Shown in pieces: positions 21,649-32,350 of a DNA stretch of 64,000 nt. A program made the translations under genes and the position numbers. The notes under the pieces were generated by a model. The model ran no database searches, had not been told where the DNA came from, and saw only the letters and a program-made list of their open reading frames with translations. Position 1 is the stretch's first letter. Every line of letters starts with the position of its first letter. Source of the stretch: Blepharisma stoltei (taxonomy: Eukaryota; Ciliophora; Heterotrichea; Heterotrichida; Blepharismidae); the NCBI GenBank assembly GCA_914767885.1, contig CAJZBQ010000055.1, positions 62,001 through 126,000 of the forward strand, in the 5' to 3' direction.

Positions 21649-23086
21649 TACTCCCCGAACAAAACCATTGAAAAAATCACTATTTTGCCTAAAAAATCAT
21701 CCTCCGTGAGCTTTCTGCTTATCATGCCTTTTTGTTGGTTTCCAATTAGATTTCTCAATAATTATACTCCAAGCTAATCTACTTTCGGAGCGATTTATAT
21801 CAATTTTTTTGACGAGCTCATAATGCATAATATTAACAAAAGAGCTTAAGCCTAATATGACTATATCTCAAGCCTGAATATGGAGTTTCGCCTGCTTTTG
21901 GAACCAATAGCTGCCAAATCAATTTCATAAATTGGGAATCTATTAGTATAGGTACGGTTTGGCAACTTTTATATTGAGTATCGAAAAAAATTATTTTATT
22001 GAAATGGATGCATTTTTGAAAAAGCTTTAAGACTTGAGGAACTGGGGTTTAACTTGGAAATTGCAAGAAAGATGCTGACTCAGCATGGAGAAGGTTGCTA
22101 ATCAGTTTTCTGCCTATTGTTGGATGGGGGATGGTTAGATTCAGAAGATTTTAGCGAGGATGCTGCTGAAGGGAGTCCGGATTGCGGCAGAGATTATAAA
22201 TTTGAAGATACAGAATATGAAGACGAAACCTAGATAAAACAGGAAACGATATGGGTGAAGAATTTGGCGAAAAAGGTGAAGATGAAAGTGTCCGCGAAAA
22301 AATGAAAATTGAAATCGTGAATCAGGCATGATAAAAGAAATAACTAGATCAAGAAGAAAGTCAGGTGGAGACAACTGGGATTACAGATGAAGCTATTTGA
22401 CTTCTTGAATATCTGAAAATAGGAATTTGGGATCGGAAGGAAGGAAGCAAAGAGAACCATTAAGTATAAAATATAATTGGAATCAGTATATTACAAGAAT
22501 TGGGAGAGAAGTTCATAAGGCGATATTGCTGTTTGTTATACTAAATGAAGGGAACGGTTTCCATATATCTAACAAAACTCACAAAGATCTCGCGATTGAC
22601 TATATTTTTAGGCTTAAGGGCTGGATTGAACTCAATTGCATATTCTCGGAGCCTAAGGCATCTAACCCAAGCAAGTGTATGCGAGGGTGATGGATGGTGA
22701 AGGGAGGATGAAGTTCATATTATTGATGATTGCTGCTCATGTGAAAGTTATAGATTAGACTTTCTATTGGATTTGCAGTGATGGGGAGTATTGGATTAAG
22801 TTGTTAAAAAAGGATTCAAAATTTACTAGAGACCAAAAAAGAGAAGAATGCTGATATCGATCACTGGTAAAGTCTTAATAAATAAATAATATTGAGCTGC
22901 TCCTCCACAATTAAGCTAATAAACCACAGCTATAAATTTTCCTAAGCAAGAGCACTATAGCTTATAATAGCTTGCTAGATAATTGAGCTTATTTATTGAC
23001 TAAAGTATACTAAACTACTTCAAAATCTCGCAACTCAATTAGATTCCTTCTCCAACTTAAACAACAATTTCAGCTAAATTTATTAA
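21649..23086. other. Region of gene remnants
   Basis: 21650-21710 is a truncated MITE end. The plus strand near 22010-22075 reads ALRLEELGFNLEIARKMLTQ, which resembles a UBA helix set. 22427-22690 is an 87-codon frame without ATG start, and acidic segments lie around 22140-22220. None can be assembled into an intact gene, even with TGA as Trp. Decayed or IES-fragmented gene(s) are likely. Confidence 0.4.
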
Positions 23087-23527
23087 ATGGAAAGCAACAC
23101 TGCTTTATGGATACTTTTTTGGTTTATCAGCAGCTCAGCTTGTTATCTCTATGGTATGTATGTTGAATCTAAATTAAATCCAAAGCAAAAACCAAATTAT
23201 TCAGAATTAAAACTAGAAGAAGAAAAATCAGAAATTCACGACACAAATGATGATAAATTATATAAAGAGGAACTAGACAAAGAAAGAGCAAGCAAGAGAA
23301 AAATGACCCAGGAATATGAAAAAGAAATAGACAGCTTAAAAGCTCAAATTGCATTCATACAAGCCCAAACTAAAGAAAAGCTTGCAATTAATAATCAGAA
23401 ATATAATCAGCAAGAAGAATTATTTGATGAAGCTCCAGGATTTAGTGCACCCATTGTGCAAATAGTTGATGGAAGCTATGATAATTTTGATGAAGATCTT
23501 AATAAAGAATTAAATAATGAAATTTAA
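23087..23527 (+). CDS. Hypothetical membrane-anchored coiled-coil protein
   Basis: 146 aa. An N-terminal hydrophobic segment (ALWILFWFISSSACYLYGMY, residues 6-25) is a signal anchor, followed by a Glu/Lys-rich coiled coil (about 40-110) and an acidic tail. No family is recognised. It lies about 150 bases upstream of the P-loop gene on the same strand. Confidence 0.75.
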   Translation: MESNTALWILFWFISSSACYLYGMYVESKLNPKQKPNYSELKLEEEKSEIHDTNDDKLYKEELDKERASKRKMTQEYEKEIDSLKAQIAFIQAQTKEKLAINNQKYNQQEELFDEAPGFSAPIVQIVDGSYDNFDEDLNKELNNEI

Positions 23528-23682
23528 CTATTTTTAGTAATTTTTTTACAATAATTAGCAAATTAATATTAAAAACTAATAAATTAGATATTCCATAATT
23601 AAAGCAGATCAGGCATCATATAGCATTAATGCTAAATTTATTCAGTGCCCCACCCATTTATATCCACAATATTAAAAATTAA

Positions 23683-24216
23683 ATGGCATCAAGTTCAACA
23701 TGTCTGGTCCTCGGATCTCCAGGATCAGGAAAAACAAGCTTTATCACCCGATACCTCTACTCTTTCCACACTCCTACGTATTTTCCATCACAGCATCCTA
23801 AGCACTACCGCTACACGCTTTCGTACCCCCCTCCGTCCTCTACCCTAGAGATCGTCGAAAGTTGCAGTATCCCTGAAAACTTGCCATTTTCCTCAGTGCT
23901 TTTGGTGTATGATCCTTCAAATCCAAGCTCTTTAGATCATATAAGAGATTTATTAGTTGAGCTTAAAAAATCTAGTAAGCATCAGTTTGGGTGCTTGATA
24001 GTGGCTATAGTAAGAAACAAAGAAAGCGTGGCTTCTGGAATAAAACTAGCCAATGAATATCACTTAAAATTGATTTCAACTGACATAAAAAATAGATTGA
24101 CAGTGAAGAGATGCTTCCAGATGTGCTGGCAGTGGATCAAAAAGAACTTGACCTGGGAAGACAGAAAAGGAGCAATCTCAATCAGAGAAAAAGTGAAAAA
24201 ATATCGACTTGCTTAA
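23683..24216 (+). CDS. Divergent Ras-like small GTPase
   Basis: 177 aa. The P-loop GSPGSGKTS (residues 10-18) sits at the very N-terminus. The central strand SVLLVYDPSNPSSLDHIRDL resembles the Ras-family segment after switch II. The G4 position (usually NKxD) reads RNKES and the G3 DxxG is not evident, so guanine specificity is uncertain. There is no C-terminal prenylation Cys. SRPRB- or Rab-like divergent GTPase is the best guess; another P-loop NTPase is possible. Confidence 0.7.
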   Translation: MASSSTCLVLGSPGSGKTSFITRYLYSFHTPTYFPSQHPKHYRYTLSYPPPSSTLEIVESCSIPENLPFSSVLLVYDPSNPSSLDHIRDLLVELKKSSKHQFGCLIVAIVRNKESVASGIKLANEYHLKLISTDIKNRLTVKRCFQMCWQWIKKNLTWEDRKGAISIREKVKKYRLA

Positions 24217-24311
24217 AATTTATTATTTAAAAAGTTTCTTTATAGATTAATTTTAAAAAGGGCGTTAAAAATGCGCAATTTCAGTCAGTTTAATCAAAAA
24301 TCATTTAATTA

Positions 24312-25436
24312 TTAGACTAAATCAATTTTCCTTTCTTCAGTTATCAGTGGCTTTACCAAATTGTATGGAATAAAGAAAATATCCCCTTTTTCTAAATATA
24401 TATCAGCAGAATTTTCAGTCTGGACTCTTCCCACATCGTCAATTACTTTAATAAATACATGCTTATCAAGCTGTGGGCTTACTTCAATCACTCTCTGCCC
24501 CTTTCGTGATTCGAGTGACCTGAGATCGTTCGGCAAACCCAGCAAAAACGTCTTTTTAAAGTGATTTGTTTTTATTGAATAATATTTTGTTAAAAAATCG
24601 ATTTCTTGTGGAGATAAAAAATTAACATCATCTTGTCGTACGACTCATAAAGCATAGGCTTGAATTTTTACTAATCTTGACCTTAAATAGCTTGAAAGTA
24701 AATATTTAACGCGGTCTAGGTCCATTTGGTAGAGTAAACCTCGAAATTGCTCTTCTGGAGTTATAGGATCTATTCTTACTCCCATCCTTTAAAATTGAAC
24801 AAAACATTTTAAATTAGCATTTTTTTGTACTTTAAACCCTCTTTAAAAACAAAATTTATTTTTCAATAGAAAATACTTGTTTTTGTAAATTATTTTATCT
24901 AGTTTAATAACGAAAATTAATGTAGAAATTATTTAAACAGTTTCCGCACTAAATCGATTATTTATTCCATAAAAATAAATTAAAATTAAACTATTGTGCA
25001 CATTTTATTTAAAATATTTTTTTTTAAAGCAATTAAAAGTAAAAAGCACTAAATATTTATAAAATTAATTTGGCTAGTTTGATAGAAAAAGTGCAAGTAG
25101 AATTTTATTCAGTCAGTTTGATTCTAAATCGATTACTTTATTTAATTATATCTTTTTAAAAATAAATTAAATTTAAAGTACAGTACTCAATTTATTTCTA
25201 GAAGAAAACTTAAATATGATTTTTTTTAAAGAAAATAACCCCCCTTAAAGGATTTTTGTTTTAATTTAAATGGGATTTGTTAGAGCTTTTTCTCGTGATT
25301 CAACCTGTCCAATTAGGCTCTCTATAAGGTCGCTTTCGTACATTAAAATCTCAGGACATGCTTTTTCCCGCCTTACAGCGGCTTCTAGCTCCAATACTTC
25401 TTCTGCTAAACCCATTTTTATATATCGATTATTCAT
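24312..25436 (-). CDS. SLD5: GINS complex subunit SLD5, interrupted by an IES
   Basis: Coding parts 25436-25281 and 24776-24312 join in frame when the 504-bp IES is removed, giving 206 aa. The N-terminal helical A-domain has the SLD5 pattern (LEAAVRREKACPEILMYESD, LIESLIGQVE, then FRGLLYQMDLDRVKYLLSSY and RSRLVKIQAYA). The C-terminal B-domain ends DIYLEKGDIFFIPYNLVKPL. One TGA (Trp) occurs. In eukaryotes GINS joins CDC45 and MCM2-7 in the replicative helicase. Start chosen at the first Met after an upstream stop. Confidence 0.85.
24777..25280. mobile_element. IES inside the SLD5 gene
   Basis: 504 bp between TAs at 24777 and 25281. Imperfect terminal inverted repeats are visible: CTCCCATCCTTTAAAATTGA at the left, and on the other strand from the right end a CCCATTTAAATTAAAAC run followed by ATCCTTTAAGGGGGG. 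The interior is AT-rich and non-coding. Joining at TA gives codon CTA then AGA, continuing the SLD5 frame. Confidence 0.8.
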
Positions 25437-25824
25437 TTTAGATATAAGCTCCTTCGAAGATTTTAAGCCGATTTTGATCTTCTATATATAGCATAAACTG
25501 CAATAAACACTTACAATATAATTCAATATAAGACATATTGTGAAATTTATGGGTTTTGCTTCAAAATTTTGTTTGCCATGCTATCACACTTTTTAGGTAG
25601 GATTTTGACTTTAGCCGAATTCAAATAACGCTTACCTTAATATATTTTGCATCATTTAATATATAAAATTCTATACAATTAGGCTATTCAATAGCAAGAA
25701 TTAATTCTCTAATTGTCATGACAACGCCAGTCACTGGTCTTAGCAATTCAAAGCTTTTCATAGTACTTATACTAATAATTTCCTTATTTTTCAGCTAATT
25801 AAAAGTCTATCTAGAGGCTTTAGA
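25437..25824. other. Intergenic stretch
   Basis: AT-rich, no gene recognised. The SLD5 frame extends a few codons upstream to a TAG at about 25487, without another Met. Confidence 0.45.
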
Positions 25825-26040
25825 TTAAGTTTGGTATGAATGATGTCTTCTAGCTTGGAACTCGACATTTTTAGTCTTATATTCATATCTTCCAATGAAT
25901 GCTTTATCCTTGAAGAGATCATAAGAAAATTCAGCATCTTCTCTTGCTTTTGATTCATACATCCCATAAAACAGAACACCTGCTCCAATTAAGTAATAAA
26001 CCAAGAAGTATCTTTGAGCTTTCATGTTTTCTATACTCAT
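25825..26040 (-). CDS. Small single-pass membrane protein
   Basis: 71 aa. MSIENMKAQR is followed by a hydrophobic helix (YFLVYYLIGAGVLFYGMY, residues 11-28) and a charged, aromatic C-terminus. Size and layout fit an accessory subunit of a mitochondrial complex, but no family is recognised. Confidence 0.6.
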   Translation of the reverse strand: MSIENMKAQRYFLVYYLIGAGVLFYGMYESKAREDAEFSYDLFKDKAFIGRYEYKTKNVEFQARRHHSYQT

Positions 26041-26107
26041 TTATAGCTCTATATTATCCTATAATAATAATCATTTTTAATTAATATTAGAAAATAGAAT
26101 AACGTTC

Positions 26108-26353
26108 TTATAGGTTTTTTAAAAAAAAATAGAAGCGGTATATGATTTCTGGATGAATTTCTCTGAATCTGGGAGTTCTGTTTATAAATCTTCTGCCTTC
26201 TTGGAATCCCTTGAGGACGTCGGAAGTAGTATACTGAAACCCATATCTTTTTGGGTCATAGAGTAGTTTTGAAGCATCAAGGAGGGTGGGGTTATCTGAA
26301 AGGTTTTGGAGATTCTGGACTTGCTTGAGAATCGCACTCCTGCGGAAAGCCAT
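26108..26353 (-). CDS. Small basic hypothetical protein
   Basis: 81 aa from Met at 26353 (an in-frame Met lies seven codons upstream). Sequence is basic and aromatic (LYDPKRYGFQYTTSDVLKGF, RFINRTPRFREIHPEIIYRF). Possibly a mitochondrial protein. No family is recognised. Confidence 0.55.
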   Translation of the reverse strand: MAFRRSAILKQVQNLQNLSDNPTLLDASKLLYDPKRYGFQYTTSDVLKGFQEGRRFINRTPRFREIHPEIIYRFYFFLKNL

Positions 26354-26520
26354 ATTATTATTGGCATCCTTCAAAAGTTGCTTATTAAAATTCTTTTAAA
26401 TTTCAAAGATATATATATGATTTAAATAATATTTGAGGAAGACCAAGGAATATTATTGAATTATAGCTTATGCTTCAAAAAAGTTAAGAAAATACGATTT
26501 TTGGGAATAAACTAAGCTTA

Positions 26521-26940
26521 TTAAGCCTTTCTATTTCTTCTTGTTATTGTCTTTTTAACTTGTTCACTGTGATGAAGCTTTGTCATTCTTTCTGCAGCTG
26601 CTTTAGCAAGACTTGAGTTTCTATTATCGACCAGAGAAACAAAAGCAGATTTCGCTCTTCCTAGATATCCACCTTTCTTTATAGTAATCTTGTCCTCATG
26701 CTGAGTTTTGCCTTTGACTCCGTATTTTCTAAGCTTTTTTGCTTTAAGAGTGACTGGCTCACTTTTTTTTCTGCTTGCTAATCCAATAGCACTTGTGCTA
26801 GCAATTCCTGCGAATTTTTGGCTGTGGATGTTAACTAAATTGTAAGGGTCAGTTGAGAAATCTGTGTTGTTGCGTCTGATGATATATTTGTTGTTACCTC
26901 TAAGAAGTTCCCAGAGAAGATCTGATGAGACGGTTGCCAT
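26521..26940 (-). CDS. RPL28: Ribosomal protein eL28
   Basis: 139 aa, the family's usual length. It matches eL28 in its N-terminal pattern (LLWELLRGNNKYIIRRNNTD, then FSTDPYNLVNIHS) and in the basic C-terminal half ending KKTITRRNRKA. It is a component of the large cytoplasmic ribosomal subunit. No IES or intron is seen. Confidence 0.92.
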   Translation of the reverse strand: MATVSSDLLWELLRGNNKYIIRRNNTDFSTDPYNLVNIHSQKFAGIASTSAIGLASRKKSEPVTLKAKKLRKYGVKGKTQHEDKITIKKGGYLGRAKSAFVSLVDNRNSSLAKAAAERMTKLHHSEQVKKTITRRNRKA

Positions 26941-27007
26941 AGACTTTTATTAAATGGAAAATTATGTAATTAGGTGAGCAAATTTGTCTAATACATACAA
27001 AAATTAA

Positions 27008-28420
27008 TTAATCATTACCAATGCTAGGAATTTGCAGCTGGATAGTAGAAGCTTCTTCAGATCTTTTGCTTTCATCCCCTAAGCCAGAATTTTTTCTTTG
27101 GAATGAGTGGATTTTTGTTGTACGCAATGTATTTCCCCTTCTAACTACAGTTTTCTTTAATTCTTTGGCCTTTATTTCTTTCAAAAGCTTATTAGTTTTT
27201 TCTACTGTTGAACCATTTGGAATTTCAACTTCCAAAAATTTGAAAATTGGTGCTAAATTTGGTCTTGGAGTCAATCCTTCGTATCCTACAGCTGCTCTAT
27301 CAGAAAGGATAGAATTCGTTTTCATTAAATCAGAAATTTGTCTTTCTAGTTCTTCTTGGACTTCATATGACTGTTTAAGTTTACATAAAATTGTGGAATA
27401 GCCATTAGTCATGCTGTCATTTTTCTGCTTTAATTCATAAAAATTGCGATTTAAAAAATTATAATCGCTAGTCGATTTTTGTAGCGTTTCTTCATAATTT
27501 TTGAGCTTTTTTTGAAGTCCAATAATATTTTTATTGTCTTCGTCTCCACATGTGCGTAAATTTATGACCTCTCGCTCTAATACAGAAACTTTATTTAGTA
27601 ATATAAAATTCTCTTTTGTTTTTTGCTGAATCTCTTGCTTATATTTACTAGTTTCTTCTGATAATTTTTTATTGTCTTTCTCTTTTGATTGAAAAAGCTC
27701 AGTAAATTTTGCGACCTCTTCTTTAAGTGTATTAATCTCTGATGCATAATTTTCTTTCATTTTATTAACTGTCTCAATAGAGCAATAATCTTCAGAGTCT
27801 TTTCTCTTAAAATTCAGTGGGTATAAATAATAAAACGGAATTAATCCATCTAAATCTGTCAATGTCTCTGGGTATTTTTCATAGATATGCTCAAGTACCT
27901 CTGCTTCTATTTCTTCTTTTGCTATAAATACTGAGTTTCTTATTTCTTGCACAATATTTCTTAGCTCGTCCTTATATCTTCCATCTTCATTTGACAAAAT
28001 TTCTAGTGCTTTTATAATCATTTTTGTCCTATTTAATGAACGTGATTTTTCTTTTTCCTTTCTATCATCAACCAAACTTCTGAGGGCTAAAACAAGGTCT
28101 AATTTTGTTTTTAGCACTGCTGAATTGAAGCTTTGTGAAGAACTTCTATCAGATAAGCATTCGGATTTGGTGGACTTTTGTAAGGATTTCCTGAAGGTTT
28201 GGGAATCAGAAATATCTGTAGGCACTGGAGTTCTGCTTTGTGAGCTTCCTGCGGTAAGTAAGAAAATATTTTTTCTTAGCTCTGGCTTGCTACTGTAGGC
28301 GAGTAAGGATGGAGATTGACATGAACTTGGATTTAATGTTTCAACGCCACTAAAAGTTGATGAATGATGGTGAAGTGACGGCAATAGCTGCTTGTTCAAA
28401 GATTTTTTATTGTGCTTCAT
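27008..28420 (-). CDS. Coiled-coil protein, tandem paralogue A
   Basis: 470 aa. A Ser/Thr-rich N-terminus (1-90) is followed by a conserved helical region (about 100-200, with LVLALRSLVDDRKEKEKSRS, ALEILSNEDGRYKDEL and DLDGLIPFYYLYPLNF), a long coiled coil (215-360) and a basic tail. It is collinear with 28760-30160, so it arose by tandem duplication. The helical region loosely resembles the N-terminal part of translin-associated-factor-X-interacting proteins of cilia, but I cannot confirm this. Confidence 0.8.
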   Translation of the reverse strand: MKHNKKSLNKQLLPSLHHHSSTFSGVETLNPSSCQSPSLLAYSSKPELRKNIFLLTAGSSQSRTPVPTDISDSQTFRKSLQKSTKSECLSDRSSSQSFNSAVLKTKLDLVLALRSLVDDRKEKEKSRSLNRTKMIIKALEILSNEDGRYKDELRNIVQEIRNSVFIAKEEIEAEVLEHIYEKYPETLTDLDGLIPFYYLYPLNFKRKDSEDYCSIETVNKMKENYASEINTLKEEVAKFTELFQSKEKDNKKLSEETSKYKQEIQQKTKENFILLNKVSVLEREVINLRTCGDEDNKNIIGLQKKLKNYEETLQKSTSDYNFLNRNFYELKQKNDSMTNGYSTILCKLKQSYEVQEELERQISDLMKTNSILSDRAAVGYEGLTPRPNLAPIFKFLEVEIPNGSTVEKTNKLLKEIKAKELKKTVVRRGNTLRTTKIHSFQRKNSGLGDESKRSEEASTIQLQIPSIGND

Positions 28421-28759
28421 TTTAAAATATTTTTCTTTTTTATATTTTTGATATGAAGATCAGTAAACACTGTTACTATTTTCTTTTTCTTACAGAATAT
28501 TTAAATATTTTTTAGAATTAAGTCTGTTAGTGCCACTTTCTATGGGAAGATACGAATTTATCAAATTTAAATGAAAAGTTATTGTAAAATCGTTCTTTGA
28601 GTTTTTATTAAAGGAGATAATTAGTTTATTATTAAATTTGGGCATTTTTATAAAGATGCTTTATAATTTTAAAGAAAATTTTCAGAAATAACCCTATAAA
28701 TTGTTATCTAATTAATTTTTAGTTATTGATAAACTTTTAGATAATAAAATTGCTATATA
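28421..28759. other. Spacer between tandem paralogues
   Basis: AT-rich, no gene or insertion seen. Confidence 0.5.
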
Positions 28760-30160
28760 CTACTCGTTATCCAATTTAGGTATCTCCATCTGTATAACAG
28801 GAGGATCATTTTTTTGATCTCCACCAAAATCTGTTTCTGTAATTTTTCTAGAAATTAACTGACGAATTCCAGAGTTCAGCAAATTTTTTCTCGTCAGAGT
28901 TCTCTTTCTAATTTTGTTTTTAACTTCTTTTAAAATTTCATTAGTTTTTTCGATTGTTGAACCTTTTGGAATTTCGACCTCCAAGAAGCTAAAAATCGGT
29001 TCTAAGTTTGGCCTTGGAGTTAATTCTTCATATCCAGCAGCAGCTCTAACAGAAAGAGCTGAATTTTTTTCGATTAATTCAGAAATTTGCCTCTCAAGAT
29101 CTTCTTGGGTTTCATATGATTGTTTAAGCTTATATAAAATCGTAGCATACCCATGAGTCATCGTGTCGTGTGTCTTTTTAAGCTCATCATAGTTGCGATT
29201 TAGAGCACTGTAGTCGCTATTTAATTTCTGCATTAGTTCGTCTGATATTTTGCTTTTTTTTTGGTAGTCAACGATTATTCTATTGTCTTCGTCAGCGTTA
29301 TAACGTAATCCTATGATATCATGCTGTAAAACCGAAACTTTATTGAGTAAAATAAAATTTTCTTTTGTTTTTTGATCAAGCTCTGCTTTGTATTTGCTAT
29401 TTTCTTCTAATATTTTTTCATTTTCTTTATCATGAAGTTCAATTTTTCCATTTAATTTTTCTATTTCCTCTTTTAATTTATCAATTTCAAGCTTACAATT
29501 TTCTTTAATTTTATTGACGGTTTCAATTGTGAAGTATTCTTTAGTGTCTTTTTTCTTTAGTTTCAAAGGATATAGGTAAAAGAACGGAATAAGCCCATCT
29601 AAATCAGTTATTGTTTCTGGGTAACTTTCATAAACATATTCAAGCACATCTTCTTCCACTTCTCCTTTATTAATGAAAATAGCATTTCTTATTTCTTCAA
29701 CAATCCTTTTAAGCTCATCTTTATATTTCCCATCTTCATTAGACAAAATTTCAAGAGCTTTTATAATCATTTTTATTCTATTTAATGTACGTTTAGGCTC
29801 TTTATCATCGTCAAAAAGGTTTCTAAGTGCCAAAACGAGGTCTAATTTTGTTTTTAAAACAGTAGAGCTGAAGCTTTTTGTGGAATTCCTATCAGATAAG
29901 CACTCAGTTTTGCTATTTTTATATGATAGCTTTCGGTATGTTTGAGAATCGAGAATATCGGATGGTATTGGTGTCCTGCTTAGTGTTTCTCCTGTGTTTA
30001 GAAGTAAAATACTGTTTCTCCTTTCGGATTTAGTATTAGGAAATAAGAAGCCTGAGGATGTATAAGTTAGTGGAGTTAGAGAACCTGAGCTATTGTACGT
30101 TGGAGTTTGATGATGAATAACTGGCAGCGGCGTTCGAGAAACCTTTTTACTTTGCTTCAT
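28760..30160 (-). CDS. Coiled-coil protein, tandem paralogue B
   Basis: 466 aa from ATG at 30160, chosen because paralogue A also starts at its MK(H/Q) motif. It has the same order as A: SRTPIPSDI motif in the N-terminus, helical region with ALEILSNEDGKYKDELKRI and DLDGLIPFFYLYPL, coiled coil, and a conserved segment (YEELTPRPNLEPIFSFLEVE) before a basic tail. No IES interrupts either copy. Confidence 0.8.
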   Translation of the reverse strand: MKQSKKVSRTPLPVIHHQTPTYNSSGSLTPLTYTSSGFLFPNTKSERRNSILLLNTGETLSRTPIPSDILDSQTYRKLSYKNSKTECLSDRNSTKSFSSTVLKTKLDLVLALRNLFDDDKEPKRTLNRIKMIIKALEILSNEDGKYKDELKRIVEEIRNAIFINKGEVEEDVLEYVYESYPETITDLDGLIPFFYLYPLKLKKKDTKEYFTIETVNKIKENCKLEIDKLKEEIEKLNGKIELHDKENEKILEENSKYKAELDQKTKENFILLNKVSVLQHDIIGLRYNADEDNRIIVDYQKKSKISDELMQKLNSDYSALNRNYDELKKTHDTMTHGYATILYKLKQSYETQEDLERQISELIEKNSALSVRAAAGYEELTPRPNLEPIFSFLEVEIPKGSTIEKTNEILKEVKNKIRKRTLTRKNLLNSGIRQLISRKITETDFGGDQKNDPPVIQMEIPKLDNE

Positions 30161-30904
30161 TTTTGTAATATTCAATTATTTTCCAACAATTGTTGAGTTT
30201 AAATTTTAAAGGATAGTTAATGCAAGATAATAATTTAGGTAATTTTGATTAATTTTTGTTTTTTTTGAATTTATTACTTAGTATTGAATGATTTTGACCT
30301 CTTATGCAGGATGCCCAGGCATTAATGTCAGGCTTTTAATAAGTGACAATAATTTTTTGAATTTATTAGTAAACATTTAAATAATTTTAAAAAGCATTAG
30401 ATATTTTTATTGAAAATTGATGTTTAAGATGAAATTAGGTGTCATTCAGTAAGATTTTCTGTAATTCTTCCTCCAGCTTGTTTCTTTTGGTAAAAGCATA
30501 ATTATACTTCAATTTTAATAATTTTATTATTTTTTGACAATTAAACCATGCAATTCGGCATATAAGATGCTACGCAAGTCTTTATGTTGTCAGATCTTCT
30601 CTATTCTTCTTATTGGCTTTATGGAATTCGAAAAGCTCGCTGAATTCTATCGTTTTTTCCTTAATTATTTGGCTGATGATATCTTGATTAATTCTAGATC
30701 CATATTATTATGAGATTTGGAGAATTTTGCAATATTTTGGACTTGGAAAAATATTATTCCAGACCGAAACGGATACCAAATTCAAGGTTAATTATATAGT
30801 TGATCATCATAATGAACTAATGCTAACCCTTGAGAATTATACTCCTATTCTGTGATCAGCTATAAGTTAATTAATATACACTATATTGTATCTGTCTTGA
30901 GAAA
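30161..30904. other. Intergenic stretch with faint coding remnants
   Basis: Short protein-like stretches occur (plus strand about 30710-30870: ILQYFGLGKILFQTETD, ending TLENYTPILWSAIS and TAA), but no intact gene. Possibly part of the same decayed region as the kinase remnant next to it. Confidence 0.35.
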
Positions 30905-31035
30905 GATTATCTTTTAGAATTTTACCTCAGTAGCAGCTTGCTGATGGAAGTTACTTTTATTTTTTATCATTTTCATAGCTACGAATTCTTTGTCTTTATA
31001 AATATGCTTTAAATAATTGCCCAACATATGTGGTC
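30905..31035 (-). pseudogene. Protein-kinase N-lobe remnant (DYRK-like)
   Basis: The minus strand reads LKHIYKDKEFVAMKMIKNKS followed by NFHQQAATEVKF and then a TAA. This is the ATP-anchoring Lys strand and alpha-C helix pattern of DYRK/CMGC kinases (VAxKxI.N...F..QA..E). No glycine-rich loop, catalytic loop or other kinase subdomain could be found in frame nearby, so it is a fragment. Confidence 0.6.
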
Positions 31036-31105
31036 ACCTAAAGAAAATCTATATTTAATGTATAACAATTATTTTAAGTATTTGAATTATTTTAAAAATA
31101 TTACA

Positions 31106-31285
31106 CCCTCTGTGAGTGAGTTAAGAGAATTTTACTCGCTAGAGAGAGGTTATTTTTTTTAAAAATTTTTGTAAAATTTATGTTTTAGTATGAAAGCAGA
31201 ATTTTTTAGAGATTCTAATGTAATATTGTTATATAAAAAATTTAAAATTAAAAAAATTTGTTACTCGCTCATCAAGAGTGGCTTG
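31106..31285. repeat. Degenerate MITE-like element
   Basis: Starts with ACACCCTCTGTGAGTGAGTT and a nearby inverted ACTCGCTAGAGAGAGG, and ends with TTGTTACTCGCTCATCAAG. It resembles a decayed relative of the ctccgtgagtgaac family. No gene inside. Confidence 0.4.
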
Positions 31286-31497
31286 CTTTACCAATAAATA
31301 AGAATCTTTCAATGGTTTTATTCGTTTGGAATAGGAGTTACGAAAATATTTTACCACTTTATTAGGTTTAATTTTTGCTATACCTAATTACAGAATCTGT
31401 GCTAGTAAATAGTTGTCCTGATTTTGCATATAGAAAATTTTAGTCTCTTTTAATTAGATATATTTTGAAAAAAGAATATAAAATATAAAAACAGTTT

Positions 31498-31670
31498 TAC
31501 TTCCCCCCCTTTTTAAATAGGAAACAAAATTCAGTTCCACAAAAAATTATATGAAACTTTTCATTAACTAGATTTATATAAAATTTTTTTATTTTACAAA
31601 ATTTTTTGTTTTGCTATATCAATTTTGTTTAAATAGTATTCTACTTGTACTCCCCCATTTAAATAGAACC
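31498..31670. repeat. Degenerate MITE-like element with C-rich ends
   Basis: ACTTCCCCCCCTTTTTAAATAGG at the left and TACTCCCCCATTTAAATAG at the right are two copies of the same end motif in direct orientation, with AT-rich DNA between them. Similar motifs end the element at 57161. Confidence 0.4.
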
Positions 31671-32350
31671 AGCTATGGTAAATCCTTAATTTTGGCAATA
31701 TTATGTTGAGTATCAAAGTTATTATCATGATTATTTTTACCTATAAAAAATAAAACTTTGTTCCGATTTAATGAGATTGAATTTACTCAAAAAAATTGAA
31801 ATTGATCCATTAAAGAGGGAAAGCTAATCATTAGAAATAATTTTAATATTTTTTCTTAAGTCTTTAAATTATATTTCAAAGTTAATTTCTTTTGGTTTAT
31901 TAGAGATCTTGCATGGATTTAGTTAATAAAATATAAGAATTGTCCCGTTAAAGGACAAAGATATTCAGAATTTCATAATGATTTAATCTTAAACAAGTTC
32001 AATAAAAAGCAAAGAAAAATTATGCAATAAGCCCAGAGTTCTCTTACCTAAATAAGCTTTAAACATAAATATTATGCTTTACAAATATTCAGCTATAATA
32101 AATATAAAAATAGTAAAATGAAGGAGTTTTAAAGCATTTTCATGACCCCTTGTTTTGCATAAAATTTATTACTCTAAAATTTTTTAAATTAAACAGCGGT
32201 TTTATCACAGCTGCTTTTAATTTGACGATTATAAATTTTTGCTTAATACTAAGATACACACTTCCAATTAAGATAAAAATTATTTGCATTAGCAGAGTTA
32301 GCAAAGAACCTACAAACAAAATATTAAGAAAATATTTGAAGTATAAGACC
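31671..32350. other. AT-rich intergenic stretch
   Basis: 3' flank of the ferrochelatase gene. No gene seen. Confidence 0.5.

Noticed and set aside
22427-22690. 87-codon plus-strand frame
   Set aside because: No ATG, no family pattern, and it lies in a stretch of broken coding remnants; kept only as a remark in the region entry.
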